A DNA stretch of 64,000 bases from Actinocorallia sp. API 0066 (GTDB lineage Bacteria > Actinomycetota > Actinomycetes > Streptosporangiales > Streptosporangiaceae): contig NZ_JAJLQY010000001.1 in the NCBI RefSeq assembly GCF_020991275.1, positions 806,001 through 870,000 of the forward strand, in the 5' to 3' direction. A program made the translations under genes and the position numbers. Of the stretch, positions 62,368 to 64,000 are shown piece by piece (the first letter of the stretch is position 1; the number at the start of each line of letters is the position of its first letter). The notes below the pieces were generated by a model. The model was not told the DNA's origin. It was given only the letters and a program-made list of their open reading frames with translations, and did no database searches.

Positions 62368-63987
62368 GTGCGCGACACCCTGGACGCCCCCGCCGTGCGC
62401 CGCTGGGCGCGCCTCGCCGCCGACGCGCTCGGCAGGTCGCGGACCGAGATCGACGCGCTCAACGTCTTCCCGGTGCCCGACGGGGACACCGGCACCAACC
62501 TGCACCTCACCGTGCTCGCGGCGGCCGAGGCCGTCGAGGAGCTCGCCGCGTCCGCGCCGCTGGAGGAGGTCTGGCGCACGCTCGGTAGGGCCGCGCTGGT
62601 CGGCGCGCGCGGCAACTCGGGGGTGATCGTGAGCCAGGTGCTGTGCGGGCTCGCCGAGACGCTCGGGCCGCGCTCCGCCGCGACCGGCGCCGACCTCGCC
62701 GAGGGGCTGGAGCGCGCGGCGGGGCTGGCGCGCGGCGCGGTGTCCCGGCCGGTCGAGGGCACGATCCTCACCGTGCTCCAGGCGGCCGCCGCCGCGGCTG
62801 TGCGGCCCGAGGCGCCGTTCCCGCCGCGCGACCCCGCTCCGGGCGCCGAACTCGCCGAGACGGTCCGGGCGGCCGTCAGGGGGGCGCGCAGGGCGCTGCG
62901 GGAGACGCCGGGCGGCCTGCCGGTGCTCGCCGAGCACGGTGTGGTGGACGCGGGCGGCGCGGGCCTGTGCGTCCTGCTGGACGCGCTCGCCGCGGTGATC
63001 ACCGAGGAGTACCCCGAGCGGTGGGAGGTGCCCGCCCGCACCGAGCCGAGGGCGTCCCTGAACCTGCCGAAGCAGCGGGTCGAGGACCCCGGCTACGAGG
63101 TGATGTACCTGCTGGAGGCGGAGGACACCGTCATCCCGGCGCTGCGTGAGTCACTCGACGCGCTGGGCGACTCCCTGGTCGTGGTGGGCGGCGACGGCCT
63201 GTGGAACGTCCACGTCCACGTGGACGACGCGGGCGCGGCCATCGAGGCGGGCCTCGCGGCCGGAAAGACCAGGCGTATCCGCGTCACCTATCTCGCCGTC
63301 GATTCCGGACGGCCGAAGCCGCCCTGCACAGGGCGCGGCGTGGTGGCGGTGACGGCGGCGGACGGGCTCGCCGCGCTGTTCGAGGAGGCGGGGGCGACGG
63401 TGGTGCGCCGCCCGTCCGGCGGGATGCCGCATCTGGCGGTGCTCGTGGAGGCGATCCTCGCGGCGGGCGACGAGGTCGCCGTGTTGCCCAACGAGCCGGA
63501 GGTGCTGGCGCTCGCCGAGGCGGCGGCGGTGCGGGCCCGCGAGAGCGGCGTGCGCATCTCGGTGGTGCCGACCAAGGCGTCGGTGCAGGGCCTGGCGGCG
63601 CTCGCGGTGCACGACCCCCTGCGGCACTTCCGCGACGACGTGATCGCGATGACGGGCACGGCACTGGCCACGCGCTTCGGTGGACTGCGCGTGGCCAGTG
63701 GGGAGGCGATGACGACGGTGGGGTTCTGCCGCGAGGGTGATGTGCTCGGCCTCATCGAGGGCGACGTCGCGTTGATCGGCGATGACCTGGAGGACGTCGC
63801 GTGGCGGGTGCTCTCCCGCATGCTCTCCGGGGGCGGCGAGGTGGTCACCGTGGTCACCGGGGCCGGGGTGCCCGACGGGTTCGCCGCCGGGATCGCCGGG
63901 AGGTTGCGGGCCCTACGGCCCGACGTGGAGGTGACGTTCTACGACGGCGGCCAGGTGCTGTACCCGGTGCTCCTCGGCGTCGAGTGA
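62368..63987 (+). CDS. DAK2-domain protein (FakA/YloV-like)
   Basis: The 539-residue protein begins with a DhaL/DAK2 domain: LNVFPVPDGDTGTNLHLTVL has the Mg-ADP-binding aspartates, ALVGARGNSGVIVSQVLCGL is the phosphate loop, and EHGVVDAGGAGLCVL follows. The C-terminal part is the FakA-like domain (GDSLVVVGGDGLWNVHVHVD and a long tail). In Firmicutes FakA phosphorylates fatty acids bound by FakB; in actinomycetes this gene conservedly precedes recG and its function is less clear. The GTG at 62368 follows AAAGGGG. It is complete before the window ends. Confidence 0.9.
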   Translation: MRDTLDAPAVRRWARLAADALGRSRTEIDALNVFPVPDGDTGTNLHLTVLAAAEAVEELAASAPLEEVWRTLGRAALVGARGNSGVIVSQVLCGLAETLGPRSAATGADLAEGLERAAGLARGAVSRPVEGTILTVLQAAAAAAVRPEAPFPPRDPAPGAELAETVRAAVRGARRALRETPGGLPVLAEHGVVDAGGAGLCVLLDALAAVITEEYPERWEVPARTEPRASLNLPKQRVEDPGYEVMYLLEAEDTVIPALRESLDALGDSLVVVGGDGLWNVHVHVDDAGAAIEAGLAAGKTRRIRVTYLAVDSGRPKPPCTGRGVVAVTAADGLAALFEEAGATVVRRPSGGMPHLAVLVEAILAAGDEVAVLPNEPEVLALAEAAAVRARESGVRISVVPTKASVQGLAALAVHDPLRHFRDDVIAMTGTALATRFGGLRVASGEAMTTVGFCREGDVLGLIEGDVALIGDDLEDVAWRVLSRMLSGGGEVVTVVTGAGVPDGFAAGIAGRLRALRPDVEVTFYDGGQVLYPVLLGVE

Positions 63988-64000
63988 GCGGGCACGCCCA

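Noticed and set aside
1-64000. CRISPR arrays
   Set aside because: No regularly spaced direct repeats of suitable length were seen.

Overview
The window comes from a very GC-rich actinomycete chromosome, most likely Streptosporangiales (Actinomadura/Nonomuraea-like). The right half carries the conserved actinobacterial order ndgR|leuC-leuD-hup-cofC-plsC-gpsA-ddl-thiL-thiD-rpmB-DAK2 protein, with F420 biosynthesis (cofC) and a zinc-type L28. The assignment to order is inference; the phylum is clear.

Positions 1-22635 are the right-hand part of a decayed integrative and mobilizable island. It ends at a 45-nt 3' fragment of a tRNA-Gln(CUG) gene (22591-22635), read as the distal attachment site; the intact tRNA and the other island end should lie left of the window. 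The mobility genes are damaged: the relaxase is frameshifted, the DUF3987 replication-type protein is truncated and carries an in-frame stop, and the tyrosine integrase has two in-frame stops. The excisionase and the MobC-like gene look intact, and two tandem hairpins in front of mobC are a candidate oriT.

The island cargo is the interesting part. At the left is a type II Thoeris-like anti-phage system: a DUF1863/TIR-like ThsB, a two-TM macro-domain ThsA, and a DUF1883-TIR protein. In the middle is a class I lanthipeptide operon on the minus strand: an isoaspartyl-type methyltransferase, a 45-aa precursor peptide at 12610-12747, a strong hairpin, a full-length LanB, and a frameshifted LanC. 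At the right is a two-gene module with a 1165-aa degenerate-SIR2/STAND-like NTPase and an unrecognised 332-aa partner, translationally coupled; this is the best candidate for an undescribed defence system. Small regulators (XRE/DUF5753 plus DUF397, and a HATPase protein) lie between these.

From 22.6 to 23.7 kb there is debris, including a second relaxase fragment, followed by two nearly identical tandem tRNA-Glu(CUC) genes. From 24 to 45 kb is ordinary accessory chromosome: HelR-like RNAP recycling ATPase, a Ser/Thr kinase, a two-component pair overlapping tail to tail, a membrane serine hydrolase, a very long repeat protein, a divergent MocR/PNPOx-family pair, AraC plus VOC, two acyl-CoA ligases and a methyltransferase. 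From 45 to 64 kb is the housekeeping block: leucine biosynthesis under an IclR-type regulator, nucleoid protein HU, phospholipid precursor enzymes, D-Ala-D-Ala ligase, two paralogous beta-propeller lipoproteins, thiamine kinases, and L28.
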